Of a stretch of 64,000 nucleotides of DNA, positions 9,758 to 19,581 are shown in pieces. The notes under the pieces were generated by a model. The model was not told where the DNA came from and searched no databases. It saw only the letters and a list, made by a program, of their open reading frames with translations. The position numbers were made by a program, and so were the translations under genes. The stretch is from VGBV01 sp963813725 (GTDB taxonomy: Bacteria > Actinomycetota > Thermoleophilia > Solirubrobacterales > 70-9). The stretch lies in contig CAWFAI010000010.1 in NCBI GenBank assembly GCA_963813725.1, forward strand, positions 1-64,000, written 5' to 3'. Position 1 is the first letter of the stretch; the number at the start of each line of letters is the position of its first letter.

Positions 9758-11066
9758 TTACGGACCCCCGGGCGGGTTGGTCGGGGCGCGCGGCTCGCCC
9801 TCGGGCGATTCCCCGGCCCCCTCGCCCGGTCTGACCGGCTCCATCTCGCCGCTCTCGGGGTCCACGGCGGACATCTCGCCGGTCTCGGGGTCGACTGCCG
9901 CGTAGGTGCCGGTGTCGAGCTCACGGGCGACGCCGGCATCGACCTGGGCCTCGACGGGCGGGGCGGGCGGCGCGGGACCCGCGGCCTGGCGCAGCCGCAG
10001 CCGGCGCAGCTTCAAGATCTCCAGCACGTCGATCACGTAGATGCTCGCGATCACCTCGCCCACCAGCAGCACCACCATCACGGCGGTCCAGAACGGGTCG
10101 AAGTTGCCGCGGTCGTCGCTGTAGGGGATGAAGCGGAGAGCGAGGGCGAGCAGCGCCAGCGACAGGGTCCAGCCGTAGAGGTACAGCAAGGTCTGTCGCG
10201 GGTTGAACCCGATGTTCGCCATCCGGTGGTGGAAGTGCCAGCGGTCGGCCTGGTAGATCGGCTGGCGGTACTTGAGCCGCTTGGCGACGACGAAGCTGGT
10301 GTCCAGGATCGGCACGGCCAGCACCACCAGGGGCAGCGCCAGCGCCAGCGCCGCGTTGGTCTTGAGCGAGCCCTGCACCGCCGTCACGGCGAGCATGTAG
10401 CCCAGCAGGTTGGACCCCGTGTCGCCCATGAAGCTCGAGGCCGGCGGGAAGCCGTGGCGCAGGAAGCCGATCGCGCCGCCGGCCGTGAGCGCGGCGAGCA
10501 CCCCCGCCTCATAGCGGTCGAGCGAGATCGCGATCACGGCGAACGCGCCCGCAGAGATCGCGCATACCCCCGAGGCGAGGCCGTCGACCCCGTCGATGAA
10601 GTTGATGACGTTGATGATCGCGACGATCCCGATCACGGTCAGCGGATATGAGCCCCAGCCGGTGTCGAAGCCGCCGATGAACGGCAGCGTCGTCACGTCC
10701 ACCCGCACGTCCCCCCAGACCACCGGGATCAGGGCGGCCCCGATCTGGCCCAGCAGCTTCGGCAGCGCCGGCAGGTCGAAGACGTCGTCCGCGACCCCCA
10801 GCGCGGTGACCGCGGTGGCGCCGAGCAGGATCGACTGCGTCTCCTTGTCCCAGGGCAGCCAGATCAGGCCGGCCCCCAAGTACGCCGACCAGGATCGCGA
10901 GCCCCCCCAGCTTCGGCGTCGGGACGTCGTGCAGCCCGCGCTCGGTCGGCTCGTCGATGGCCCCGATCTTGCGGGCTATCGACTCGGCCGCCGGGACCAG
11001 CGTCCAGGCGGCGGCGGCCGCGAAGACGAAGGCCAGGATCGCGTCCTGGGCGTCGAGGGAGCGCAT
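9758..11066 (-). CDS. WecA/TagO-type polyprenyl-phosphate glycosylphosphotransferase (one frameshift)
   Basis: Integral membrane enzyme that transfers a sugar-1-phosphate from a UDP-sugar to polyprenyl phosphate, starting synthesis of cell-wall glycopolymers. Seen are about ten hydrophobic segments, the metal-binding NFIDGVDGLASG, the FMGDTGSNLLGY loop and the His-rich HFHHRM loop of the GT4/MraY family. The start is MRSLDAQDAILAFVFAAAAA at 11066; the frame changes near 10880 (after GGLAILVGV). The C-terminus adds about 80 soluble residues with a repeated Asp-Pro-Glu-Thr/Ser-Gly-Glu-Met unit, which is unusual. A WecA-type gene next to atpI is a common actinobacterial arrangement. Confidence 0.88.
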
Positions 11067-11101
11067 CGGCCTGATTCTCCCGAAGCCCGCGGCGCGATGA
11101 G

Positions 11102-12134
11102 CTACGAAGCGGCCGAGAGCGCGGCGTCGACCAGCAACTGCGGGTCGCGGGGGCTGATCGGGCCCGTTCCCGCCTCACGCTTCACCAGCTCGATCGCCCC
11201 CGGGTCCGACAGCTCGCGCAGCCGGCCTTCGGCGATCAGCTTCTCGTCAACGGCCCCCATGGCGCCGCTGAAGATCGTGTACACGGGCGTGCCCAGCGCG
11301 ACGGCTTCACGGTTCATGGTGCCCCCGGCGCTGACCACCAGGTCGGCGTAGGCGATCAGGCTCTGGGCGTCGACGGCGCGGCCGGGAATCACCAGGGAGG
11401 GCATGCCGCGCTCGCGCAGCCGGCTCGCCTGCCCCTCGGTGCGCGGGATCACCACCGCGATCGCGTCGGCCGAGCCGCCGAGCCGGTCCATCACCCCTTC
11501 ATACAGAGGGTTCTTGGCGTGGTACTCCGAGGTCTCGGGCGGGGGCCGCACCACCACCAGCACCGGGTCCTCGCACGTCGGCGCCGAACTCCAGCCGGTC
11601 GAGCCCGACGTCCGCGAACACCTCCGGGTCGGGACGGAAGTCGGCGAGGTAGTAGTCCTCCTTCAGCCCCGGGTAGCGGAACAGCGCCTCGGCCCTCGCC
11701 CCTGCCCGCTCCATCGCTTCGGCCGGGATCGCCTCGGGCGCAATCACCACCCGGGCGCGGCGGAACGCGAGCCGCCGCTGGAAGCCCGCGTGCTCGTAGT
11801 CGTTCATCTGCGCGAGCGGGATGCGCAGTCCCCGCGCGACCACCGAGATATCGACCGAGCCGTGCGCCAGCGCCAGCTCGAAACCCCTACCCCTCGCCCA
11901 GCGCCAGAGCCGGGCGCTGCGCGAGGCGAGCGCGCTCCCCTTGCCGACCATGCGCCCGCCGCCGTGGCGGCCGACGCTCGTGAACGGGATCCCGAGCCTT
12001 TCCAGGATGCCCGTGGTCTGTCCGTACTCGCGGGCGGTCACCTCGACCTCGTGGCCCGCCCCCTGCATGCGCTCGATGATCGGCCGCAGCACCAGCGGAT
12101 GCGCGGCGGCGGTGCAGTCGACCCAGATCTTCAT
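11102..12134 (-). CDS. DUF354 family glycosyltransferase-like protein (one frameshift)
   Basis: Starts MKIWVDCTAAAHPLVLRPII at 12134 and resembles the DUF354 family, a GT-B-fold group related to UDP-GlcNAc epimerases and MurG. The N-terminal half contains HGSVDISVVARGLRIPLAQMND. After a frame change near 11575 the C-terminal half continues with LVVVRPPPETSEYH and SAGGTMNREAVALGTPVYT, the latter like a sugar-nucleotide binding loop. About 345 residues. Its place upstream of the WecA-like gene suggests a role in surface polysaccharide synthesis, but substrates are unknown. Confidence 0.75.
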
Positions 12135-12171
12135 TCGCGCCCCTCCCCCGCCGCACGTGCTGGGCAGACCG

Positions 12172-13453
12172 TCAAACGGCGGCTGCGCTCAGCTGCGGGT
12201 AGAGCGGGTACTTCTCCATCAGGGCCCTGGAGCGGTCCAGCAGAGCGGCCTTGTTGGACTCGAAGTCTTCTCCGAGCGCGGCGACGATCACCTCGGCGAT
12301 CTCGGCCATGTCGTCGCTCGACCAGGCCGCGGGTGGTGAGCGCCGGCGTTCCGATCCGGAGGCCCGAGGGGTCCATCGGCTTGCGCTCGTCGAAGGGGAT
12401 CGCGTTGCGGTTGACGGTGATGCCGACCTCCTCCAGGCGCAGCTCGGCCTCCTTGCCGAAGACGCCCGTCGGGGTCAGGTCCACCAGCACCAGGTGCACA
12501 TCGGTGCCGCCGGTGAGCACGTCCACACCGCCGGCGGCGAGGCCCTCGCCCAGGGCGCGGGCGTTGGCGATCGTCTGACGCTGGCGCTCCCTGAACGGCT
12601 CGCTCTGCGCGATGCCGAGCGCCACCGCCTTGGCGGCGATGATGTGCATCAGCGGCCCGCCCTGCTGGCCCGGGAAGACCGAGCGGTCGATGTCCTTGGC
12701 CAGCTCCTCGCGGCAGAGGATGAGACCGCTGCGCGGGCCGCAGAGGGTCTTGTGCACGGTGGTCGTGACGACGTCGGCGTGCTCGACCGGGTTCGGGTGC
12801 TCGCCCGCGGCCACGAGGCCGGCGAAGTGAGCCATGTCCACCATCAGCCGGGCGCCGACCCTATCGGCGATCTCGCGGAAGGCGGGGAAGTCGAGCTGGC
12901 GCGGATACGCCGACCAGCCGGCGACGATCACCTTCGGCTTGTGCTCCTTCGCCAGGCTCGCGACCTCGTCCATGTCGCAGAGCAGGTCCTCGCGGCGGAC
13001 GTGGTAGGGGACGACCGCATACAGCTTGCCCGAGACGTTCAGCTTCATGCCGTGGCTGAGGTGCCCGCCGTGGTCGAGCGCCATGCCCATGATCGTGTCG
13101 CCGGGCTCCAGCATCGCCATGTAGGCGGCGTTGTTGGCCTGGGCGCCGGCGTGGGGCTGGACGTTGGCGTGGTCGCCCCCGAACAGCTCCAGGGCGCGGT
13201 CGATCGCGAGCTGCTCGGCCACGTCGACCTCCTCGCAGCCGCCGTAGTAGCGGCGGCCCGGATAGCCCTCGGCGTACTTGTTGGTCAACACCGATCCCGC
13301 GGCCTCCAGCACGGCCTGCGGGACGAAGTTCTCGGAGGCGATCATCTCCAGCGTGTCCTGCTGGCGGCCGAGCTCGCGGTCGAGGACCTGGGCGATCTCG
13401 GGGTCGACCTCGCCCAGCGGCGCGGTCTGGAAGTCGTCGGGCAAGTCGGTCAC
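12172..13453 (-). CDS. glyA: Serine hydroxymethyltransferase (frameshift near C-terminus)
   Basis: PLP enzyme that interconverts serine and glycine while loading one-carbon units on tetrahydrofolate. Key segments are ENFVPQAVLEAAGSVLTNKY, YPGRRYYGGCEEVD, VDMAHFAGLVAAG and the PLP lysine in TTTVHKTLCGPRSG. The start is a GTG at 13453. A base is missing near 12330 after ALTTRG; the other frame then continues WSSDDMAEIAEVIVAAL to YPLYPQLSAAAV and the TGA at 12172. Total is about 427 residues, normal for the family. Confidence 0.94.
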
Positions 13454-13479
13454 GGCGTTTGAAGATAGCTTGTCGCCCG

Positions 13480-13895
13480 GTGGCCGACAGCGCCCAGGAG
13501 ATCGTCGAGCGCGGGATCCGCGCTTACAGCGAGGACGGGGTCGAGGCGCTGATCGAGTTCGTGCACCCCGAGTTCGAGATGACCACGCCGCCCGGGATCG
13601 CGGCCGAGCCGGACACCTACCGCGGGCGCGACGGCGTCCGCCGCTACTTCGAGTCCTTCCTCGAGATCATGGACGAGGTCCGGATCGAGCCGACTCGAGA
13701 TCGTCGGCCGCGGAAACGACGGTGATGATCCGCTTCAACCTGGTGGCGCGCGGCAAGGCGACCGGCATCGAGGTCGACCAGAAGGGCTACGGGATTTGGA
13801 GGATCGACGACGGCATGCTGCGCGAGATCCGCTTCTTCGCCACGGACGAGGAGCTGACGGCCGCCTTCGAGGCAGGTGCCGGCGATGCCGGTTGA
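13480..13895 (+). CDS. SnoaL/NTF2-like domain protein (one frameshift)
   Basis: A small alpha+beta cone-fold protein of about 138 residues. It begins at a GTG at 13480 (VADSAQEIVERGIRAYSEDG) and shows the typical FVHPEFEMTTPPG and YRGRDGVRRYFESF segments. The frame changes near 13695 and continues as VMIRFNLVARGKATGIEVDQ and IRFFATDEELTAAF. Such domains serve as small-molecule binding or cyclase-like units and cannot be assigned a substrate from sequence. It diverges from glyA with a 26-base gap. Confidence 0.75.
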
Positions 13896-13899
13896 GTAT

Positions 13900-13917
13900 T
13901 TATTGAACGTATGATAA
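13900..13917. promoter_or_regulatory. AT-rich imperfect palindrome upstream of the R2-like oxidase
   Basis: An 18-base sequence of the form TTAT-N3-ACGT-N3-ATAA, strikingly AT-rich for this genome. It contains a TATGAT that could be a -10 element (13910-13915). It lies 44 bases before the oxidase gene, which is followed by a TetR-family gene, so it is a candidate autoregulatory operator. Inference only. Confidence 0.45.
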
Positions 13918-13960
13918 GTAAAGACCCGCAACCGGCAACGGCAAACGCGGAGGACCCGAG

Positions 13961-14928
13961 ATGAGCGAGAACGGAAGCAACGGCGGCGTCGAGCTGAAGA
14001 CCGAGGATGAGGCCCTGTCGGTCCTGATGGACGCCGACATCGACAAGGTGATGAGCGGTCTCGACCGCATCATCGAGGCGGCCCCCTCCTACGAGAAGCT
14101 GTTCATGCGCTGGCAGCGCCAGCAGTGGTCCACCGAGGACTTCGACTTCACCGAGGACGCCAAGCAGTGGGCGGATCCCGACCTGATGACCGAGGAGGAG
14201 CGGCGCTTCCTGCTGTTCGGCTTCTCGCAGTTCTTCCTGGGCGAAGAGCGCGTCACGGTCGAGCTGCTGCCGTTCGCGCTCGGCGCCCCGTCCCACGAGG
14301 CCCAGGTGTTCCTGACCACGCAGATCTCCGACGAGGCCAAGCACATGGTCTTCTTCGACCGCTTCTATCGCGAGGTGTTCGGGATGAAGGCCGACTCGAT
14401 CGGAGACATGCTCGGCCAGCAGCGAAACCACGTCAACGAGGACTGGGAAAAGCTGTTCGATGGGATCCTGCACGAGTGCGCCGAGAACCTGCGCAAGGAC
14501 CCGAGCGACTTCGCCTCGCTGGTGCGCGGCATCACCGTCTACATGGTCGTGATCGAGGGCACCTTGGCCCTGACCGGCGCCCGCTTCCTCATCCGCAGCC
14601 TCAAGGAGCGCGACTGGTTCCCCGGCTTCACGGCCGGCTTCACGGCGGTCAACCGCGACGAGTCCCGCCACGTCGGCTTCGGGGTCAAGTTCCTGGCGGA
14701 CGCGATCAGGGCCGACAAGGCCAACGCGAGGATCATCGAGGAGACGCTGAAGGAAACCCTGCCGGTGGCGACCCTGGTGTTCGTGCCGCCGTGGGTGGAG
14801 GATCCCTACAACTTCTCGACCCCGTTCTATAGTCGCGCGAGATCTTCGAGTACGCGATGAAGGCGCTCTCGAAGAAGCTGGCGGCGATGGGACTGGACCC
14901 GGCGATGCTGGCGGGCGCGGAGGCGTGA
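13961..14928 (+). CDS. R2-like ligand-binding oxidase (R2lox), frameshift near C-terminus
   Basis: Ferritin-like protein related to the small subunit of class I ribonucleotide reductase, normally with a Mn/Fe centre and a bound fatty acid. Metal ligands can be assigned as Glu95 (in FFLGEERVTV), Glu125 and His128 (ISDEAKH), Glu199 (YMVVIEG), Glu234 and His237 (NRDESRHV). Val98 and Tyr194 occupy the positions that form the Val-Tyr ether cross-link in R2lox, which separates this group from true R2. The frame changes near 14840 and the C-terminus reads IFEYAMKALSKKLAAMGLD to the TGA at 14926-14928. It overlaps the TetR gene start by four bases. Biological role of the family is unknown. Confidence 0.85.
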
Positions 14929-15545
14929 GCCCCTCCGCCCCACCGGCGGCTCCCGCGAAGCGGGGGCGGCCTTCGACCGGTGCGCGCGAGCGCATCCTGG
15001 AGGCCGCGGTCGAGGCGATGAAGGCCGACGGCTACGCCGGCCTCACCGTCGCCAAGGTCGCGGTCCTCGCGGGAGAGTCGAAGGCGCTGATCGCCTACCA
15101 CTACGGCTCCAAGGACGGCCTCGTCGCCGCCGCCGGCCGGCACGTCGCCGAGATGATCACTACGCGCGTGCTCGCCGGCATCGACGGCGCCGACACGGTC
15201 GAGGACCTGGTCCGCGCGATCGCCGTGAGCGTCGAGGAGATCGCCGCCGAGGATCCCCGGGTCCCCCGCCTCTATTTCGATCTCGCCGCGGTCTCGGTGG
15301 TGGAGCCCGAGGTGAGGCGGACGGTCGCCGAGATCAACGAGCGGTGGCGCCAGGTGGTATCGGAGCGGCTCGCCGCGGCCAAGGACGGGCCGCCGAAGCG
15401 ACTGAACGAGGCGCTGACGGTGCTGATCATCGCGGGCGTCCAGGGCCTCTCGCTCGAGCGCATCGAGCGCGAGCCCGGCCCCGAGCTCGAGCGCGCGCGG
15501 GACCTCTTCGTGCGGTCGGTCGCCCTCGCGGCGAAGCCGGGCTAG
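14925..15545 (+). CDS. TetR-family transcriptional regulator
   Basis: A 206-residue regulator beginning at a GTG that overlaps the preceding TGA (GTGA). The helix-turn-helix is at about residues 20-65 (RERILEAAVEAMKADGYAGL then SKALIAYHYGSKDGL). The remaining helices form the ligand-binding domain. Overlap with the R2-like oxidase gene implies one transcript. The upstream AT-rich palindrome at 13900-13917 is its best candidate target. A hydrophobic ligand related to the oxidase is plausible but unproven. It ends four bases inside the convergent sua5 gene. Confidence 0.88.
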   Translation: MSPSAPPAAPAKRGRPSTGARERILEAAVEAMKADGYAGLTVAKVAVLAGESKALIAYHYGSKDGLVAAAGRHVAEMITTRVLAGIDGADTVEDLVRAIAVSVEEIAAEDPRVPRLYFDLAAVSVVEPEVRRTVAEINERWRQVVSERLAAAKDGPPKRLNEALTVLIIAGVQGLSLERIEREPGPELERARDLFVRSVALAAKPG

Positions 15546-16174
15546 TCCAGGTCGAGGCGGGCTGCAACCTCCGCGACCGAGAGCGTGCCCTCGCGCAGGA
15601 CCTTCCACTCCCCGCCACGGTCCAGGGCGCTGACGTCCACGACGGTCGAGGGCTCACCGCCCAATTCGCCGCCGTCTATGGCCAGGTCGACGTCTTCGAG
15701 GATCCGCGGGTCGATGGCGTCGAACCCTGCCGGCGCCGGCTCGCCGCTGCGGTTGGCGCTGGTCTGGAACACGGGCAACGGCATGCCGAGCAGTGGGCCC
15801 TCGATCAGTCGCACCCCGAGCCGATCGGGGCTCTCGCGCGCGGCCAGCGGGTAGCGGTGCTCGGGGTTCGCGATCACCAGGGTCACCGGGCCGGGCAGAA
15901 GCGCGCCCATCGCGGCCCGCGCGCCCGGGCCGAGCCCCGCGATCAGCTCCCTCATCGCCAGGGGCGTGAAGTACAGGACCGCCGAGGGCTTCCCGTCGTC
16001 GCGTCCCTTGATCCGGTGGATGCGCTCGATCGCCGCCGCGTCGAGCGGATCGCAGGCGAGCCCATAGAGGGTGTCGGCCGGAAACAGGGCCACGCCGCCG
16101 GCCGCGACCGTGCCCTCGAGCGCCTCGCGGGCGGCGTCGGCACCGTCCCGCTCGATCGAAAAGGCCTCGCTCAC
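15542..16174 (-). CDS. tsaC: Threonylcarbamoyl-AMP synthase (Sua5/YrdC/TsaC)
   Basis: A 210-residue YrdC-domain enzyme that makes threonylcarbamoyl-AMP for the t6A modification of ANN-decoding tRNAs. It shows ALFPADTLYGLACDP, the KGRDDGKP basic loop (family KxR) and TSANRSGEPAP (family SxN). It is short, lacking the extra C-terminal Sua5 domain. The GTG start overlaps the prmC TGA by four bases. It is the last gene of the rpmE-DUF1385-prfA-prmC group. Confidence 0.93.
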   Translation of the reverse strand: MSEAFSIERDGADAAREALEGTVAAGGVALFPADTLYGLACDPLDAAAIERIHRIKGRDDGKPSAVLYFTPLAMRELIAGLGPGARAAMGALLPGPVTLVIANPEHRYPLAARESPDRLGVRLIEGPLLGMPLPVFQTSANRSGEPAPAGFDAIDPRILEDVDLAIDGGELGGEPSTVVDVSALDRGGEWKVLREGTLSVAEVAARLDLD

Positions 16175-17019
16175 TCCTCGCGCCGTCCGAGGACGACGCG
16201 GTCGATGCCGGCCAGGTCGGCCCGCGCCTCGACCCGCTCGTAGCCCGCTCCCTCGAGCAGGGTCGCGGTTGCGCTCGCCTGGCCCTCGCCCACCTCCAGC
16301 GCCACCGCCGCGGCCAAGCTCGGGTCCGCTGTGAGCTTTGCGCTCAGGGACTCGATCGCCTCCATGCCCGTGGGGCCGGGGACCAGGGCCGTGCGGGGCT
16401 CGTGCTCGCGGATCTCGGGCTCAAGCTGCTGGAACTCCGACTCGCCCACGTACGGGAGGTTGGCGAGCAGAAGGTCGAAGCTGCCCCGCGCCGGGAGGGT
16501 GCCGGTGGCGAACTTCACCCGCTCCAGCCCGAGCCTGGCGGCGTTCTCCTGGGCCACCCGCAGGGCGTCGGCGGACGTATCGGTCGCCGTCACCTCCGTG
16601 GCCGGCAGCTCGTCGGCCACGGCCAGCGCGACGGCGCCCGACCCCGTGCCGACGTCGAGCACGGTCGCGGGCGCTAGCTCTAACGCGACCTCGACCAGCA
16701 GCTCGGTCTCGGGACGGGGGATGAGCACGCGCGAGGTCACCTCGAGCTCGATGCCGCGGAAGCCCTTGCGGCGGAGGATGTAGGCGACCGGCTCGCGGTT
16801 CAGCCGCCGCCGCACCATCTGGCCGAACGCCCTGGCCGCGGCGGAGGGAAGCGCGTCGCCGGGATCGGTGGCGAAACGCTCGCGGGACCAGCCGGTGGCC
16901 TCGGCCAGCAGCAGCTCCGCGTCGAGCTGCGGCGACTCGACGCCGGCTGCCGCCAGCGCGTCCACCGCGCCCGCGAGCGCCTCGCGAACGGACGCCCCGC
17001 CTGTCTGCCCTCCCTGCAT
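16171..17019 (-). CDS. prmC: Peptide chain release factor N5-glutamine methyltransferase (PrmC/HemK)
   Basis: A 282-residue methyltransferase that methylates the Gln of the GGQ motif in release factors. The N-terminal helical domain (residues about 10-75) is followed by a Rossmann domain with VLIPRPETELLVE and the SAM-binding LDVGTGSGAVALAV. The catalytic NPPY motif reads NLPY here (LLLANLPYVGES), replacing the first Pro. The ATG at 17019 shares one base with the prfA TGA; a TTG one codon earlier is an alternative start. Its neighbour prfA encodes its substrate. Confidence 0.92.
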   Translation of the reverse strand: MQGGQTGGASVREALAGAVDALAAAGVESPQLDAELLLAEATGWSRERFATDPGDALPSAAARAFGQMVRRRLNREPVAYILRRKGFRGIELEVTSRVLIPRPETELLVEVALELAPATVLDVGTGSGAVALAVADELPATEVTATDTSADALRVAQENAARLGLERVKFATGTLPARGSFDLLLANLPYVGESEFQQLEPEIREHEPRTALVPGPTGMEAIESLSAKLTADPSLAAAVALEVGEGQASATATLLEGAGYERVEARADLAGIDRVVLGRREE

Positions 17020-18095
17020 CAAGCCTCGGCCGCCTGAGCCTCCAGACGCTGCCGCTTCTCTTCCGCGGCCAGCGCCTCGGTGAACTCGTCCAGTTCGCCG
17101 CCCAGCACGCGCTCGATGCCGTTCGCGGTCAGCTTCACGCGGTGGTCGGTGATCCGATCCTGGGGGAAGTTGTAGGTGCGGATCTTCTCCGACCGCTCCC
17201 CGGTCCCGACCTGGGCCTTGCGCTCGGCCGCGACCTCGGCCTGCTGCTCCGCGACCTGGTGCTCGAGCAGACGCGCGCGCAGCACCCGCATGGCCTTCTC
17301 GCGGTTCTGGCGCTGGGACTTCTCGTCCTGCATGGAAACGACGATCCCGCTCGGCTGGTGCGTGATCCGCACGGCCGAGTCGGTCGTGTTGACCGACTGG
17401 CCGCCGGGCCCGGTCGATCTGTAGGTGTCGATATCGAGGTCGCTCGGGTCCAGCTCCACCTCCACCTCCTCGGCCTCCGGCAGCACCGCGACCGTAGCGG
17501 TCGAGGTGTGGATGCGACCCTGGGACTCGGTCTTCGGCACCCGCTGCACCCTGTGGGTCCCGCCCTCGTACTTGAACACCGAGTAGGCGCCGTCGCCCTT
17601 GATCGCGAAGGTGCTCTCCTTGAAGCCGCCCTGGTCCGCGGCCGAGGACGAGAGCGCCTCGGTCGCATAGCCGCGCGCCTCGGCGTATCGGGTCAGCATC
17701 TTGTGCAGGTCCCCGGCGAACAGGGCGGCCTCGTCCCCCCCGGTCCCGGCGCGGATCTCGATGATCACGTTCTTGTCGTCGTTGGGATCGCGCTCGACCA
17801 TCGCCAGCCGGATCTCCTCTCCCAGCTCCTCCAGGCGGCCCGGCGCCTCGGCGACGACCGCCTTCAGCTCAGGATCGTCGCCGTCCTCGGCCAGCAGCTC
17901 CCTCGCCCCTTCCAGGTCGTCGCTGAGCTTGCGGTACTCCGCCGCCAGCCCGTGGGCGCCCTCGAGCTGGCGGTACTCACGCCCGACCTCGGCGTATCTC
18001 TCCCGGTCTGCGATCACGGCAGGGTCGGACATCGCGGCCTCCAGCTCCGCGTGGCGCCGCTCGATCTGGTCGACAAGCTCGTCAATCACGGGCAT
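17019..18095 (-). CDS. prfA: Peptide chain release factor 1
   Basis: Class I release factor that reads UAA and UAG; about 358 residues. The GGQ peptidyl-tRNA hydrolysis motif is in STGPGGQSVNTTDSAVRITH. The codon-recognition segment (HRVQRVPKTESQGRIHTST) carries the P-x-T form of RF1, not the SPF of RF2. The start MPVIDELVDQIERRHAELEA at 18095 fits homologues; an earlier in-frame start at 18158 would add 21 residues without support. The 132 bases between it and the upstream gene hold no recognised feature. Confidence 0.95.
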   Translation of the reverse strand: MPVIDELVDQIERRHAELEAAMSDPAVIADRERYAEVGREYRQLEGAHGLAAEYRKLSDDLEGARELLAEDGDDPELKAVVAEAPGRLEELGEEIRLAMVERDPNDDKNVIIEIRAGTGGDEAALFAGDLHKMLTRYAEARGYATEALSSSAADQGGFKESTFAIKGDGAYSVFKYEGGTHRVQRVPKTESQGRIHTSTATVAVLPEAEEVEVELDPSDLDIDTYRSTGPGGQSVNTTDSAVRITHQPSGIVVSMQDEKSQRQNREKAMRVLRARLLEHQVAEQQAEVAAERKAQVGTGERSEKIRTYNFPQDRITDHRVKLTANGIERVLGGELDEFTEALAAEEKRQRLEAQAAEA

Positions 18096-18227
18096 AAGTG
18101 TGACGCCCGCGGGCAAAACCGCGCGCAGGGATGGAATCGGCTGGGAGACGGGAACCACCCGGTGGTCCAGGGACGACTGCGGCTGGGGAAGGCGGCTGGC
18201 CCTGCGCGAGCTCAGAGAGCTGCTCGC

Positions 18228-19244
18228 CTAGGCGACGATCTCTATCGGCTGTTCCTTGCGGGACTTGTCGAGATCCTCGTTCGCGAGGACCTCCTCTAGC
18301 GAGCGGATCGCCACGGCGAGCTGATCCAGGTCGGGCTCGCGGGTGGTGAGGTTCTGGAGCATCAGGCCGGGCCACATCAGGACGCGGACCCACTTCTTGT
18401 TGCGGTTCTTGCCGGCCCACTTGATCACCTCGTAGGAGAGGCCCGCGATCAGCGGGATGCCGAGGATGCGCGAGAGCAACAGCCAGTACCACTCGGGCAG
18501 GCCGATCGGGGCGAACACGAAGATCGCCAGCACCATCACGATCAGCAGGAAGCTGGTGCCGCAGCGGGGATGAAGCCGGGAGTAGCGCTTCGCGTTCTCG
18601 GGCCGCAGCTCGTCGCCGGCCTCGAAGCAGGAGATGGTCTTGTGCTCGGCGCCGTGGTACTCGAAGACGCGACGCAGGTCGGGCAGGCGGCTGATGGCGA
18701 CGATGTAGCCGATGAAGATGAGGGTCCGCAGGATCCCCTCGACCAGCCAGAAGAGCAGGGCGGATCCGAGCCAGTCCTTGATCAGGCTGGTGGCGCCGAC
18801 CGGGATCACGAAGAAGAGCCCGATCGCCAGCGCCATCGAGAAGGCGATGGTGAGGCCCCACATGAGGCCGCCGATCTCCTCCTTCTCGCCCTCGTCGTCC
18901 TCGGGCAGCTGGGCGTTGGCCGAGATGGCGAGCGCCTTGAAGCCGATCTTGAGCGACTCACCGAGGGCGACGACCCCGCGGATCACCGGCCAGCGCAGCA
19001 CGCGGTGGCGCTTCGCCCACGAGACGATCGGCTCGGAGGTGACCTCGATCTCGTCCTCGGGGTTGCGGACGGCGACGGCCCAGGTCGAGACGCCGCGCAT
19101 CATCACGCCCTCCAGGACGGCCTGTCCGCCGACCGGCGCGTCCTCGGAAGCAACCGGCATGCCGTCGGGCATGCGCTCGGCCTGAGCCTTCACCGCCCTG
19201 CCAGCGCCGTTAGCGGCAGCTGCGCCGTTGGCTCCGGCCGCCAT
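18228..19244 (-). CDS. DUF1385 (YqhQ-family) membrane protein
   Basis: A 338-residue membrane protein. Conserved segments are VGGQAVLEGVMMRG (about residues 38-51), FEYHGAEHKTISCFEAGDEL and SRLHPRCGTSFLLIVMVLAI. Four or five membrane helices are visible. The invariant His, Glu and Cys residues suggest metal binding, but the function of the family is unknown. Actinobacteria and Firmicutes often place it between rpmE and prfA, as here. Confidence 0.9.
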   Translation of the reverse strand: MAAGANGAAAANGAGRAVKAQAERMPDGMPVASEDAPVGGQAVLEGVMMRGVSTWAVAVRNPEDEIEVTSEPIVSWAKRHRVLRWPVIRGVVALGESLKIGFKALAISANAQLPEDDEGEKEEIGGLMWGLTIAFSMALAIGLFFVIPVGATSLIKDWLGSALLFWLVEGILRTLIFIGYIVAISRLPDLRRVFEYHGAEHKTISCFEAGDELRPENAKRYSRLHPRCGTSFLLIVMVLAIFVFAPIGLPEWYWLLLSRILGIPLIAGLSYEVIKWAGKNRNKKWVRVLMWPGLMLQNLTTREPDLDQLAVAIRSLEEVLANEDLDKSRKEQPIEIVA

Positions 19245-19311
19245 CAGGCGACCGCGCCCGTTTCACCTCGCGGCATCCTCTGAGCAGGGGCGCTCCACAC
19301 GGGCGCTCGGC

Positions 19312-19524
19312 CTACTCGCCCTTCTTGCTCTTCGCGGCGCGGCGGCGGAAGCGCTCGACGCGACCGCCGGTGTCGACCAGCTTCTGCTTGCCCGTATAGA
19401 ACGGGTGGCACTGGGAGCAGAGCTCGACGTGAAGCTCGGGCTTGGTGGAGCGGGTATAGAACTCGTTCCCGCACGAGCAGTGGACGTGCGAGAGGACGTA
19501 CTCGGGATGGATCTCGGTCTTCAT
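19312..19524 (-). CDS. rpmE: 50S ribosomal protein L31, zinc-binding form
   Basis: A 70-residue protein starting MKTEIHPEYVLSHVHCSCGN at 19524 and containing FYTGKQKLVDTGGRVERFRR. Four Cys (HCSCGN and LCSQCH) make it the zinc-binding C+ form. Frames open further upstream but homologues begin at this ATG. It heads the release-factor operon and diverges from the hydrolase gene. Confidence 0.95.
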   Translation of the reverse strand: MKTEIHPEYVLSHVHCSCGNEFYTRSTKPELHVELCSQCHPFYTGKQKLVDTGGRVERFRRRAAKSKKGE

Positions 19525-19581
19525 CGCCACCGATTCTAGCCACGGGGCGAAGCCGCGAATAAAGACCGCTACGGCCTGTGC

